A stretch of 64,000 nt of DNA from CAWABB01 sp963701735 (lineage in GTDB: Bacteria > Bacteroidota > Ignavibacteria > UBA10030 > UBA6906): contig CAVPBI010000019.1 of assembly GCA_963701735.1 (NCBI GenBank), positions 310,001 to 374,000 on the forward strand. The letters run 5' to 3'. Within the stretch, counting starts at the first letter, position 1; each line of letters starts with the position of its first letter. The position numbers and the translations under genes are program-made. Below, piece after piece: positions 37,554 to 45,808 of the stretch. The notes beneath the pieces were generated by a model. That model was not told where the DNA came from. It did no database searches and saw nothing but the letters and a program-made list of their open reading frames with translations.

Positions 37554-40500
37554 ATGTCCAGGGCGAAGATTCTGATCGTGGAGGACGAGGGGATCGTTGC
37601 CAACGACCTCGCCATGCGGCTGAGGCGGGCGGGCTACGATGTCGTTGGCACAGCGGCCTCCGGCGAATCCGCCATCCAACTGGCGGGTGAGCTGCAGCCG
37701 AATCTCGTCCTGATGGATGTGACGCTGCAAGGCTCGATGGACGGCATCGAAGCGGCGGGAGCCATCCGTTCCCAGTTCGGCATCCCCGTCGTCTATCTCA
37801 CCGCCCACTCCGATCAGACGACCCTTCAACGCGCAAAAATCACCGAGCCGTTCGGCTACATCCTCAAGCCGTTCGAAGACCGCGAGCTGTCGGTCAACCT
37901 CGACATGGCGTTGTACAAGCATGCCACCGACCGGAAGGTCCGCGAGAGCGAGCGATGGCTGGCGACGACGCTCCGGAGCATCGCCGATGCCGTCGTGACA
38001 ATCGATCGGACCCGACGCGTCACGTTCATGAACCCCGTGGCAGAATCCATCACCGGCTGGGCGATCGCCGAGGCGATCGGGAAGGACGTCGGAGAGATCT
38101 GCACGGTGACAGACGAAGAGACCGGCGCGCCCTGCCTGTGCCTGGCGGCGGAGAACGGCATCGACACGCTCACGGCCATTTCAAGCAACCATGCGGTCCT
38201 GGTGTCCCGGGAAGGACGTCGGACGCCTGTCGAGCAGATCGCCGCGCCGATTCGCGACGAGAACGGCATCGTGTCGGGTGCCGTCGTTCTGTTCCGCGAC
38301 GTCACAGAGCGGAAGCATGCCGAGCGCGAGCTCCGTGCGAGCGACGTGCGCTTCAGGACAGCCTTCGGGCATACGCCGATCGGCATGGCCGTGCTGACGC
38401 CGGAGGGAGAGTTTGCGGACGTCAACGAATCCTTCTGCGCCATCACTGGCTACTCTGCCGAGGAGCTCCGGGAGAAGACATTTCTCGACATTACCCATCC
38501 GGACGATCTCGCCGTCAGCCGCGAGCACGTCGGCAGGCTGACGCGCGGCGAAGTCGCACACATCGAGGTCGAAAAGCGGTACGTCCGCAAGGACGGGCAC
38601 GTCGTATGGGCCCAGATGATTGCGTCCCTCGTCCGCAACGAGAGCGGCGCCCCGCTGTACTTCATCGCGCAGCTGCAGGATATCAGCGCACGGCGGCGGT
38701 GGGAGACAATCCAGGGCGCCCTCTACCGGATCTCGCAGGTTGCGCACGAGGCGGACACGCTGGACGTATTGTACGCCGCGATTCACGCGATCATCGGCGA
38801 GCTCATGCCCGCGAACAACTTCTACATCGCGCTCCATGACGAAGCAGAGGATCTGATCCGGTTCCCGTACTACCGTGACGAGATCGATGCGGACGACAGT
38901 CCGCAGCGGCCCGGGAAGACCCTCACGGCGTACGTCCTCCGCACGTCGCGCTCGCTGCTGGCTCCTCCAGATGTATTCACGGAGCTGGTCCGCGCCGGAG
39001 AAGTCGAGCTTGTCGGCGCCCCATCGATCGACTGGCTCGGCGTCCCGTTGATCAAGCACGGAAAGACGTTCGGTGTCCTGGTGCTGCAGAGCTACACAGA
39101 GGGCGTCCGTTACGGCGACGAGGAGCGCCGGATCCTGGAATACGTGTCGGCTCAGGTGGCGATGGCGATCGAGACGAAGCAAGCCGAAGACGGCGTGCGC
39201 AGGAGCGAGGCGACGATGAAAGCCATCTTCAACGTCACCGAAGACCTCGTTATCCTGACGGACACCAGCGGCACCATCGTTACGACGAACGGTACCTGGC
39301 CGCGATTGTTGAATCTTCCCGTTGATTCCCTGATCGCCCGGAATGTGTTCGACCTGATGCCCCCGCATCTCAGGGAGTCCCGGCGCGTCCATTTCGGCAG
39401 CGTGATCGAGCTGAACCAGGCAGCCCGGTGGGTGGACGAAAATGCCGGCACGTACTGGGACAACTGTCTCTACCCCGTGGTCAACGAGTCGGGGAAGGTG
39501 ACCGCGGTCGCCATGTTTGCCCGCGACATCACCGAGCGAAAGCGCGCGGAGCAGCAGCTCGCCCAGCGGGCCGAGGAGCTGCTGCACGCGAAATCCACTG
39601 CGGAAGAGCAGGCGCGGATGGTGGAGCAGCAGGCCAACGAGCTCCGGGCTGCCCGCGAAGAAGCGCTCGCGGCATCGCAACTCAAGTCCGAGTTCGTCGC
39701 GAACGTGAGTCATGAGATCCGGACGCCCATGAACGCCATCATCGGGATGACGGGGCTGCTGCTGGACACGCCGCTCACGGCGGAGCAGCGGGAATCGGCC
39801 GATATCATCCGGACGTCAGGCGAGGCGCTGCTCTCGCTGATCAGTACGATCCTGGACTTCTCGAAGATCGAGGCGGGGAAACTGACCCTGGAGCAGGCGG
39901 ATTTCGATCTGATCACTACGGTCGAAGAGGTCGTGGACCTCTTCTCCGCGCAGGCCCACGAGAAAGGGCTCGAGCTTGCCTTCTCGCTGGACGCAGGCTG
40001 CCCCATCGCCGTGCACGGCGATCCGGGCCGTCTCCGGCAGATTCTTGTGAACCTCGTGGGCAACGCGATCAAGTTCACGGACAAGGGGCATGTCACCATC
40101 CGCGCCGACGTCGAGGAGCAATCGTACTCCGACGCGCTGCTGCGGTTCCGCGTCGCCGATTCGGGCATCGGGATCTCGGAGGAAGGACGCTCGCGCCTCT
40201 TCCGCTCCTTCTCCCAGGCGGACGGGTCAACCACCCGGAAATATGGCGGCACCGGCCTTGGCCTGGCGATCTCACGGCAGCTGGCTGAGATGATGGGGGG
40301 AGCCATCGGGGTCGAGAGCACGCCGGGGTCGGGCAGCACGTTCTGGTTCACGATTCGCCTGAGGAAGCAGCGGCATCCCGCTCCGGCGCCCGCGCTCGAC
40401 GAGACCCTCCGGCGTACGCGAGTCCTCGTGGTGGACGACAACGCCGTTGCGGCCTCACACCTTTCGCTCGCCCTGGCATGGTGGGCGATCACGGATGTCT

Positions 40501-41657
40501 CGATCACGACACATGCAGGCGCGATGAAAGAGATCGAGCGTGCGTGTGCGGCTGACATGCGGTACGATGTCGTGATGATCGATTGCCCGATCGACGACGA
40601 CCAGGGTCTTGAACTCGCCGGCAGCATCCGGAGCGATCAGCGGATGTCCTCCACCCGCATCTTCCTGATGTCGGCATTCGGCCGGTCGCCTGTCCGGAAC
40701 AGGGCCGCATTCCCCATGATGGGCTGGGTGAGCAAGCCGATACGGCATTACCCGCTCGCCAACGAGTTCGCCAGGGTGCTCGGTGGCAAGGCCGGGGGAT
40801 GGGGCCAGGCGGACGCCGCTCACGTCGAGCTCGCAGAAGGACCGCCCTCCAACGAGAAGCTCCCCGCGAACCTCCGCGTGCTTCTGGCGGAGGACAATCC
40901 CATCAACCAGAAGGTTGCGCTCGAAATGCTCAAGAAGTTCGGGTGCCGGGCCGACGTCGTGGGCAACGGACTCGAGGCCGTCGAGGCGGTCAGGCGCATT
41001 GCGTACGACATCGTCCTGATGGACTGCAGCATGCCGGAGCTCGACGGCTTTGGCGCGACCGCGGCCATCCGGGCCGAGGAAATGAGCGGGCGACACTGCG
41101 TCATCGTCGCGATGACCGCGAGCGCGCTCGACGGGGACCGCGAGCGTTGTCTCGCGTCCGGCATGGACGATTATCTGTCGAAGCCGGTGCGCCCGCACGA
41201 ACTCCGCGAGAAGCTCCAGGAGTGGGTGCGGAAGCTCTCCGACGCCGGCAAAGTCGTGCGCCGGGAGCCGCAGCTCTTCATCGTGCGTGAGGATGTTCTG
41301 GACCGGTCGCGGCTGGCGGATCTCTCCGCCCTGTCGGACGGCGAGGACCCGTCCTGGATTACGAGTCTCGTCCAGCAGTTCATCCAGGACGCCCGGCTGC
41401 ATGCCGAATCGGTGAGCTACCGTCTGGAGGTGGGAGACACCTCGGGAGCCGGGACGGCGGCACACACGTTGAAGGGAAGCTCCGGGAATATGGGGCTCAT
41501 ACGATTGTCGCGCGTGTGCGGGTTATTGCAGATGGAATGCGGAGGCAACAGGCTGCCCGAAGCGCGCGCGCTTGTGGTCGAATTGCATCGCGAACTGGAT
41601 GTGGCTATCGAAGAACTCGCGTCGATCTACCCATTGCAGCAGGATACAGCAGCATGA
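37554..41657 (+). CDS. Giant hybrid sensor kinase REC-PAS-PAS-GAF-PAS-HisKA-HATPase-REC-REC-HPt
   Basis: 1,367 residues, intact and soluble. Order: receiver (3-118, Asp in LVLMDVTL), PAS (about 135-260), PAS (260-385, ending YFIAQLQDISARR), GAF (about 395-550), PAS (560-690), a coiled coil rich in Ala/Glu, HisKA with H-box FVANVSHEIRTPMNAIIGM (His about 720), HATPase (NLVGNAIKFTDKG; GTGLGLAIS), a receiver (955-1075, Asp in VVMIDCPID), another receiver (1105-1225, Asp in VLMDCSMPELDG) and HPt (HTLKGSSGNMG, His about 1303). All phosphorelay stations are on one chain. ATG 37554 opens the first receiver; a sigma-54 promoter lies 134 bases upstream. The stop overlaps the next gene (ATGA). Confidence 0.93.
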   Translation: MSRAKILIVEDEGIVANDLAMRLRRAGYDVVGTAASGESAIQLAGELQPNLVLMDVTLQGSMDGIEAAGAIRSQFGIPVVYLTAHSDQTTLQRAKITEPFGYILKPFEDRELSVNLDMALYKHATDRKVRESERWLATTLRSIADAVVTIDRTRRVTFMNPVAESITGWAIAEAIGKDVGEICTVTDEETGAPCLCLAAENGIDTLTAISSNHAVLVSREGRRTPVEQIAAPIRDENGIVSGAVVLFRDVTERKHAERELRASDVRFRTAFGHTPIGMAVLTPEGEFADVNESFCAITGYSAEELREKTFLDITHPDDLAVSREHVGRLTRGEVAHIEVEKRYVRKDGHVVWAQMIASLVRNESGAPLYFIAQLQDISARRRWETIQGALYRISQVAHEADTLDVLYAAIHAIIGELMPANNFYIALHDEAEDLIRFPYYRDEIDADDSPQRPGKTLTAYVLRTSRSLLAPPDVFTELVRAGEVELVGAPSIDWLGVPLIKHGKTFGVLVLQSYTEGVRYGDEERRILEYVSAQVAMAIETKQAEDGVRRSEATMKAIFNVTEDLVILTDTSGTIVTTNGTWPRLLNLPVDSLIARNVFDLMPPHLRESRRVHFGSVIELNQAARWVDENAGTYWDNCLYPVVNESGKVTAVAMFARDITERKRAEQQLAQRAEELLHAKSTAEEQARMVEQQANELRAAREEALAASQLKSEFVANVSHEIRTPMNAIIGMTGLLLDTPLTAEQRESADIIRTSGEALLSLISTILDFSKIEAGKLTLEQADFDLITTVEEVVDLFSAQAHEKGLELAFSLDAGCPIAVHGDPGRLRQILVNLVGNAIKFTDKGHVTIRADVEEQSYSDALLRFRVADSGIGISEEGRSRLFRSFSQADGSTTRKYGGTGLGLAISRQLAEMMGGAIGVESTPGSGSTFWFTIRLRKQRHPAPAPALDETLRRTRVLVVDDNAVAASHLSLALAWWAITDVSITTHAGAMKEIERACAADMRYDVVMIDCPIDDDQGLELAGSIRSDQRMSSTRIFLMSAFGRSPVRNRAAFPMMGWVSKPIRHYPLANEFARVLGGKAGGWGQADAAHVELAEGPPSNEKLPANLRVLLAEDNPINQKVALEMLKKFGCRADVVGNGLEAVEAVRRIAYDIVLMDCSMPELDGFGATAAIRAEEMSGRHCVIVAMTASALDGDRERCLASGMDDYLSKPVRPHELREKLQEWVRKLSDAGKVVRREPQLFIVREDVLDRSRLADLSALSDGEDPSWITSLVQQFIQDARLHAESVSYRLEVGDTSGAGTAAHTLKGSSGNMGLIRLSRVCGLLQMECGGNRLPEARALVVELHRELDVAIEELASIYPLQQDTAA

Positions 41658-42235
41658 AGATACTCATTGCCGAAGACGACGTGGTCTCGCGCCGCCTCCT
41701 TGAAAGCGTTCTGGCCAAGCTGGGGTACGAAGTGATCTCGACGGAAAACGGGCGGGATGCCTGGACCTCGTTCCTCGTCGAAACGCCCCGCATTCTGATC
41801 ACGGACTGGATGATGCCCTTCGTTGACGGGCCCGAGTTGTGCCGGAAGGTGCGGAACGACCAGCGGTTCCGCTATACGTACATCATCATGCTGACGGCCC
41901 TGGCCGGGCGGAAGTTCTATCTCGAGGGCATGAATGCCGGGGCCGACGATTTTCTGAACAAGCCGTTCGATATGGAAGAGCTCTCGGTGCGCCTGAAGGC
42001 GGCGGAGCGGATCCTCGACCTGCAGGCGGAGGTCAGCATTCTCAACGGGCTCCTGCCGACCTGTTCCTACTGCAAGAGCATCCGCGACGAGAAGAACGAG
42101 TGGCAGCCGCTGGAGGAGTTTGTGGCCAGCCGGACGTCGACGTCGTTCTCGCACACGGTCTGCCCGGAGTGCGCCGCCAGGGCCGGAGACAAAGCAGCCG
42201 GGAAGACATCGCAACAGCAGGAGGCCGCTGCATGA
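41654..42235 (+). CDS. Response regulator with C-terminal paired-cysteine module (first of two)
   Basis: 193 residues. Receiver domain (residues 1-122): acidic pair AEDD, phospho-acceptor Asp in LITDWMMPFVDG, Thr in MLTALAG, Lys in LNKPFD. After a short helix, which could form a coiled coil (RLKAAERILDLQAEVSILNGLL), comes a module with CSYCKSI and, 35 residues later, CPECA; the four cysteines could bind zinc. There is no DNA-binding or enzymatic domain. ATG overlaps the stop of the giant kinase, so it is translationally coupled and likely a phospho-acceptor of it. A near twin follows with another ATGA overlap. Confidence 0.9.
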   Translation: MKILIAEDDVVSRRLLESVLAKLGYEVISTENGRDAWTSFLVETPRILITDWMMPFVDGPELCRKVRNDQRFRYTYIIMLTALAGRKFYLEGMNAGADDFLNKPFDMEELSVRLKAAERILDLQAEVSILNGLLPTCSYCKSIRDEKNEWQPLEEFVASRTSTSFSHTVCPECAARAGDKAAGKTSQQQEAAA

Positions 42236-42843
42236 AACGGATACTCTTTGCCGAAGACGACGCCGTCACGCGGCTTGTTGTCACGGCGCAGCTCCAGAAA
42301 CTCGGCTACGAGACGATGGTCGCCCGCGACGGGGTGGAAGCGCTGGAGATCTTCCGGCGGGAGAAGCCGTCCATCGTTATCACCGACTGGATGATGCCGA
42401 ACATGGACGGCACCGACCTCTGCCGGGAAATCAGGAAGCAGGTGGATGCGCGCTACGCATACGTGATCATTCTGACGGCGCTGGACCGCAAGGCGGGATA
42501 TGTGGAGGGGATGAAAGCCGGGGCGGACGACTTCGTGTCAAAGCCGTGCAGCATGGAAGAGCTCAACGTGCGGCTCCGCGTGGCCGAGCGGATCCTCGCC
42601 CTGCAGGCGGAGGCGAAGCAGCTGGAAGACCTGCTTCCGATCTGTCCCGAATGCCAGCGGATCATGACAGCGGACGGCGCGTGGCAGCAGGTGGAGTCGT
42701 ATATCATGCGGCGCACTGACGCCCACTTCTCCCATGGAATTTGTCCGGCGTGCTTCGAAAAGCACATCAAGCCGCAGCTCGATCGCTACACATCCTCGAA
42801 GAGTACGCCGGGAAGCGGAAAGGGGATGACAGCGGCGGCATAA
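42232..42843 (+). CDS. Response regulator with C-terminal paired-cysteine module (second of two)
   Basis: 203 residues with the same plan as its neighbour: receiver (AEDD, Asp in VITDWMMPNMDG, Thr in ILTALDR, Lys in VSKPCS), a helix, then CPECQRI and CPACF, with the intervening WQQVESYIMRRTDAHFSHG very like WQPLEEFVASRTSTSFSH of the first. Position and similarity indicate a tandem duplication. A good ribosome binding site, AGGAGG eight bases before the ATG, lies inside the end of the preceding gene. A Ser/Gly-rich tail follows the cysteine module. Confidence 0.9.
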   Translation: MKRILFAEDDAVTRLVVTAQLQKLGYETMVARDGVEALEIFRREKPSIVITDWMMPNMDGTDLCREIRKQVDARYAYVIILTALDRKAGYVEGMKAGADDFVSKPCSMEELNVRLRVAERILALQAEAKQLEDLLPICPECQRIMTADGAWQQVESYIMRRTDAHFSHGICPACFEKHIKPQLDRYTSSKSTPGSGKGMTAAA

Positions 42844-42892
42844 CCCGGGTCACCGCAGGAGCCGGTGGCCCCTTCCAGAACACGAGGCAACC

Positions 42893-43060
42893 ATGAGTTG
42901 CTCGACTGCAGAGAGTGGTCTTGTGTGCACGCGGTTGGTCATGCTCGCGGGCATGCTTGCTTCAGCAGTGGCGGCATTTGTCGTGCTCAGCCGGCTCAGG
43001 GAGGACGGGACGGCCTTGCCTGTCATCCCGGATGCGGGGGACGAGATCAACGGAATGTAG
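42893..43060 (+). CDS. Small single-pass membrane protein
   Basis: 55 residues, from ATG 42893 with GAGG six bases upstream to TAG at 43058. A membrane segment (LVMLAGMLASAVAAFVVL) is followed by an acidic, proline-containing tail. It lies 49 bases after the second cysteine-module regulator on the same strand. I do not recognise the family; a small open frame of this size can occur by chance, but the ribosome binding site and membrane segment speak for it. Confidence 0.4.
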   Translation: MSCSTAESGLVCTRLVMLAGMLASAVAAFVVLSRLREDGTALPVIPDAGDEINGM

Positions 43061-43083
43061 ATCCACGCGGGTGGCGCGGGCCT

Positions 43084-44517
43084 CTAGGCCGGGACCCGGC
43101 GGCCCTGAAGGTAGGCGTGGATTGCTGAAGCGGCGCGTTTCCCGTCCCGCATCGCCAGAATCACCGTCGCGCCTCCGCGGGCGAGATCCCCTCCGGCGAA
43201 GATCCCCTCCCGGGAGGTCTGCTGCTCGTCATTCGTCACGACGGTCCCGCGCTTCGACGTGGTGAGCCCGGGCGTCGTCGCCTGGATGATCGGATTCGGT
43301 TTCTGTCCGATGGCCTCGATGACGGTCTGAACCTCCAGCACGAATTCCGATCCCGGGATCACGACCGGTGACCGCCGGCCCGACGCATCGGGTTCCCCCA
43401 GTTCCATTCTGACACATTCCAGCCCCCTGACCCAGCCGTTCTCGTCGCCCAGGATCTTCGTCGGATTGGTAAGCAGGAGGAGCTCAATACCTTCCTGTTC
43501 CGCGTGGTGGATTTCCTCGATGCGTGCCGGCATCTCCTTGCGAGAACGGCGGTAGACGAGATACGCCTTCGCAGCCCCGAGCCGCTTGGCTGTGCGGACC
43601 GCATCCATCGCCGTGTTTCCACCGCCGATGACCGCGGCGGTTCGCCCGATTTTCACCGGCGTGTCGTTCTCGGGGAACTTGAAGCCCCCCATGAGGTTCA
43701 CTCGCGTGAGGAACTCGTTTGCGGAATAGACTCCGCTCAGGCTCTCCCCGGGGATTCCCATGAAGGTCGGCGTCCCCGCACCCGTCCCGAGGAAGATCGC
43801 GGAGAAGCCCCACTCGTCGAAGAGCTCCTCGATGGTCGCGGTGCGTCCCACGACGAAGTTCGTGTAGATTTCCACTCCCAGCGCCTTGATGCGATCGGTC
43901 TCGATATCCAGGATCTCCTTGGGCAGGCGGAACTCGGGGATGCCGTAGCGAAGGACGCCTCCCGCGGCGTGCAGGGCCTCGAAAATCGTGACCCCGTACC
44001 CCATCTTCGCGAGCTCCGCGGCGCAGGTCAGGCCTGCGGGCCCGGAGCCGACGATCGCGACCTTCTCAGGATGTCGTTCTGCAATGACCGGCGGCTCGAA
44101 CAGCGCGTTGCGCATTTCGAAATCCGCCACGAACCGCTCGAGCTTGCCGATCGCCACGGGCGTCAGCTTCTTGCCGAGCACGCACAACTCTTCGCACTGC
44201 GATTCCTGCGGGCAGACGCGCCCGCAGATCGCCGGGAGGTAGTTCGCCTCGCGGATCTTGCGCACCGCGCCGACGTAGTCCTTCTGCAGTATCAGCTGGA
44301 TGAACCCCTTGATGTCGATCTCCACGGGGCATCCGTCCACGCACTTCGGCTCCTTGCATTCGAGGCACCGGGTGGACTCGACGATCGTCCGCTCTTCATC
44401 AAACCCGAACGAGACCTCGAGGAAATTCAGAATGCGTTCGTCTGCCCCCTGCTCGGAAGGCTCCTGGCGGGCGATCTTCATGCGCTCCGACGGCTTCAGC
44501 GGATTGAGCGTGCTCAT
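43084..44517 (-). CDS. nfnB: NfnB-type NADPH/ferredoxin oxidoreductase subunit (GltD-like)
   Basis: 477 residues, large subunit of the NADH-dependent reduced ferredoxin:NADP oxidoreductase, which couples NADPH to NADH and ferredoxin by flavin-based bifurcation; homologous to the small subunit of glutamate synthase. Two [4Fe-4S] motif sets are present: CLECKEPKCVDGCP and CGRVCPQESQCEELC. FAD motif: VAIVGSGPAGLTCAAEL; NADP motif: AAVIGGGNTAMDAVRTAKRLGA. AGGAGG just before ATG 44517, which overlaps the stop of nfnA, fixes the start. Without the partner beside it, glutamate synthase small subunit would be the alternative. Confidence 0.9.
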   Translation of the reverse strand: MSTLNPLKPSERMKIARQEPSEQGADERILNFLEVSFGFDEERTIVESTRCLECKEPKCVDGCPVEIDIKGFIQLILQKDYVGAVRKIREANYLPAICGRVCPQESQCEELCVLGKKLTPVAIGKLERFVADFEMRNALFEPPVIAERHPEKVAIVGSGPAGLTCAAELAKMGYGVTIFEALHAAGGVLRYGIPEFRLPKEILDIETDRIKALGVEIYTNFVVGRTATIEELFDEWGFSAIFLGTGAGTPTFMGIPGESLSGVYSANEFLTRVNLMGGFKFPENDTPVKIGRTAAVIGGGNTAMDAVRTAKRLGAAKAYLVYRRSRKEMPARIEEIHHAEQEGIELLLLTNPTKILGDENGWVRGLECVRMELGEPDASGRRSPVVIPGSEFVLEVQTVIEAIGQKPNPIIQATTPGLTTSKRGTVVTNDEQQTSREGIFAGGDLARGGATVILAMRDGKRAASAIHAYLQGRRVPA

Positions 44518-45365
44518 CGCGCCTCCTCGGCAAGCGCCTGAAGCTTGCATTGATGCCGCTCGTTCGAAATCTTCTCCATGTCCACATAGGTCCTGTTTCT
44601 CATCATCAGCTCGTCGAAGTCGACCTGGTGCCCGTCGAATTCAGGGCCGTCCACACAGGCGAACTTCATGTGGGCGCCGACCGACACCCGGCATCCGCCG
44701 CACATCCCGGTCCCGTCCACCATGATCGTGTTGAGGCTCACGAGCGTATGCACGCCGTAGGGGCGGGTGACAGTGGAGACCGCCTTCATCATCGGAAGGG
44801 GGCCGATGGCGTAGACCGCCTTCGGGCGTGTAGCCTCTTCCAGCAGTTCACGGAGCGGATCGGTCACGATGCCCTTTCGCGCGTAGGAACCGTCGTCCGT
44901 CGTGACGATCACGCGCTCGGAGCAGGAGCGCATTTCCTCTTCCAGGATGACGAGGTCACGCGTCCTCCCCCCGATAATGGTCACGACCTGGTTGCCGGCG
45001 TCGTGAAGCGCCCGCGCGATGGGATACAGCTCCGCCGTTCCGACGCCCCCGCCGATGCACACGACGCGCCCGAACAGTTCGATGGGGGTTGGGTTGCCAA
45101 GCGGCCCGACGACGTCGCGGATGCTGTCGCCGGCGTTCAGCGTCGCGAGCTGTCTGGTGGTCTTCCCGACCGCCTGCACGATGATCGTGATCGTACCACG
45201 GGCGGGGTCGCTGTCGGCGATCGTGATAGGGATGCGCTCGCCGTGCTCGTCTATGCGGAGCATGATGAAGTTGCCCGCCTTCCTTTTGCGGGCGATGAAG
45301 GGGGCCTCGATGACGTACTGTGTAATCGTTGCCGCCAGGGCGGTCTTCTCTGCAATTCGAAACAT
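44514..45365 (-). CDS. nfnA: NfnA/SudB-type FAD and [2Fe-2S] subunit
   Basis: 283 residues, small subunit of the Nfn complex (also called sulfide dehydrogenase subunit). It has a ferredoxin-reductase-like FAD domain, an NAD domain (VCIGGGVGTAELYPIARAL; IIGGRTRDLVI) and the C-terminal [2Fe-2S] motif DGTGMCGGCRVSVG with a further Cys in KFACVDGPEFDGH, the same build as PyrK. ATG 45365 fits the family's length, though no good ribosome binding site precedes it; the open frame runs another 120 codons upstream through the palindrome region and is not protein-like. The stop overlaps nfnB. Confidence 0.9.
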   Translation of the reverse strand: MFRIAEKTALAATITQYVIEAPFIARKRKAGNFIMLRIDEHGERIPITIADSDPARGTITIIVQAVGKTTRQLATLNAGDSIRDVVGPLGNPTPIELFGRVVCIGGGVGTAELYPIARALHDAGNQVVTIIGGRTRDLVILEEEMRSCSERVIVTTDDGSYARKGIVTDPLRELLEEATRPKAVYAIGPLPMMKAVSTVTRPYGVHTLVSLNTIMVDGTGMCGGCRVSVGAHMKFACVDGPEFDGHQVDFDELMMRNRTYVDMEKISNERHQCKLQALAEEAR

Positions 45366-45573
45366 TCGGCACCGGGAGGGTGGATGATCATCCCCAGGGC
45401 ACAAGGCCCGTGCCACGAAGAATTGACAGATTCTGGAGGATTTGGGGAGGGGCCGGAGGTGCGTTTGCAGGTCTGCAAGGGTGACTCGCAGGGTTGCGAC
45501 GGGCGCGGGGGTTGTGGAGGGGGGGGTGGTCGGGCTCCAGGCGGGCCCCAAGGGCCCCACAGGGACCCCACGT

Positions 45574-45591
45574 GCGTCACCTAGGTGACGC
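45574..45591. repeat. 18-bp perfect palindrome, copy 3
   Basis: GCGTCACCTAGGTGACGC inside the same 28-bp near-palindrome as copy 2 (flanks CACGT and GCGTG), some 210 bases upstream of nfnA. Confidence 0.9.
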
Positions 45592-45724
45592 GCGTGGCAG
45601 GCTCCTGGCAGGCTTGGCCGGACATGGTTGCAGGGATGGGACGATGGGGGGGTGACGCACATCCTGCGGGCGCCAAAGAGAGACGGGGTGCCCTGTTGTG
45701 GGTACCCCGCCAGAAGGAACATGA

Positions 45725-45742
45725 GCGTCACCTAGGTGACGC
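45725..45742. repeat. 18-bp perfect palindrome, copy 4
   Basis: GCGTCACCTAGGTGACGC with flanks CATGA and ACATG, again a 28-bp near-palindrome. It lies 67 bases after the end of htpX. Spacing to copy 3 is 151 bp. Confidence 0.9.
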
Positions 45743-45808
45743 ACATGTGAAAGTATGTGAACAAGCATGTGAACAAGCCCCGCCAGGTTCACGTCGTGCC
45801 GGGCCGGG

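Larger units (their letters stand above)
45366..45808. other. Gene-free spacer with two palindromes and a G-rich tract
   Basis: 443 bases between nfnA and htpX. It holds palindromes at 45574 and 45725 and a G-run tract at 45501-45534 (four runs of three or more G with loops of 3-7 bases) able to form a quadruplex on the plus strand. No coding signal. An nfnA promoter must lie here but none stands out. Confidence 0.6.

Noticed and set aside
45366..45731. N-terminal extension of NfnA, including repeated ARHLGDAR-like peptides
   Set aside because: The peptides are only translations of the 18-bp palindromes in a noncoding spacer.
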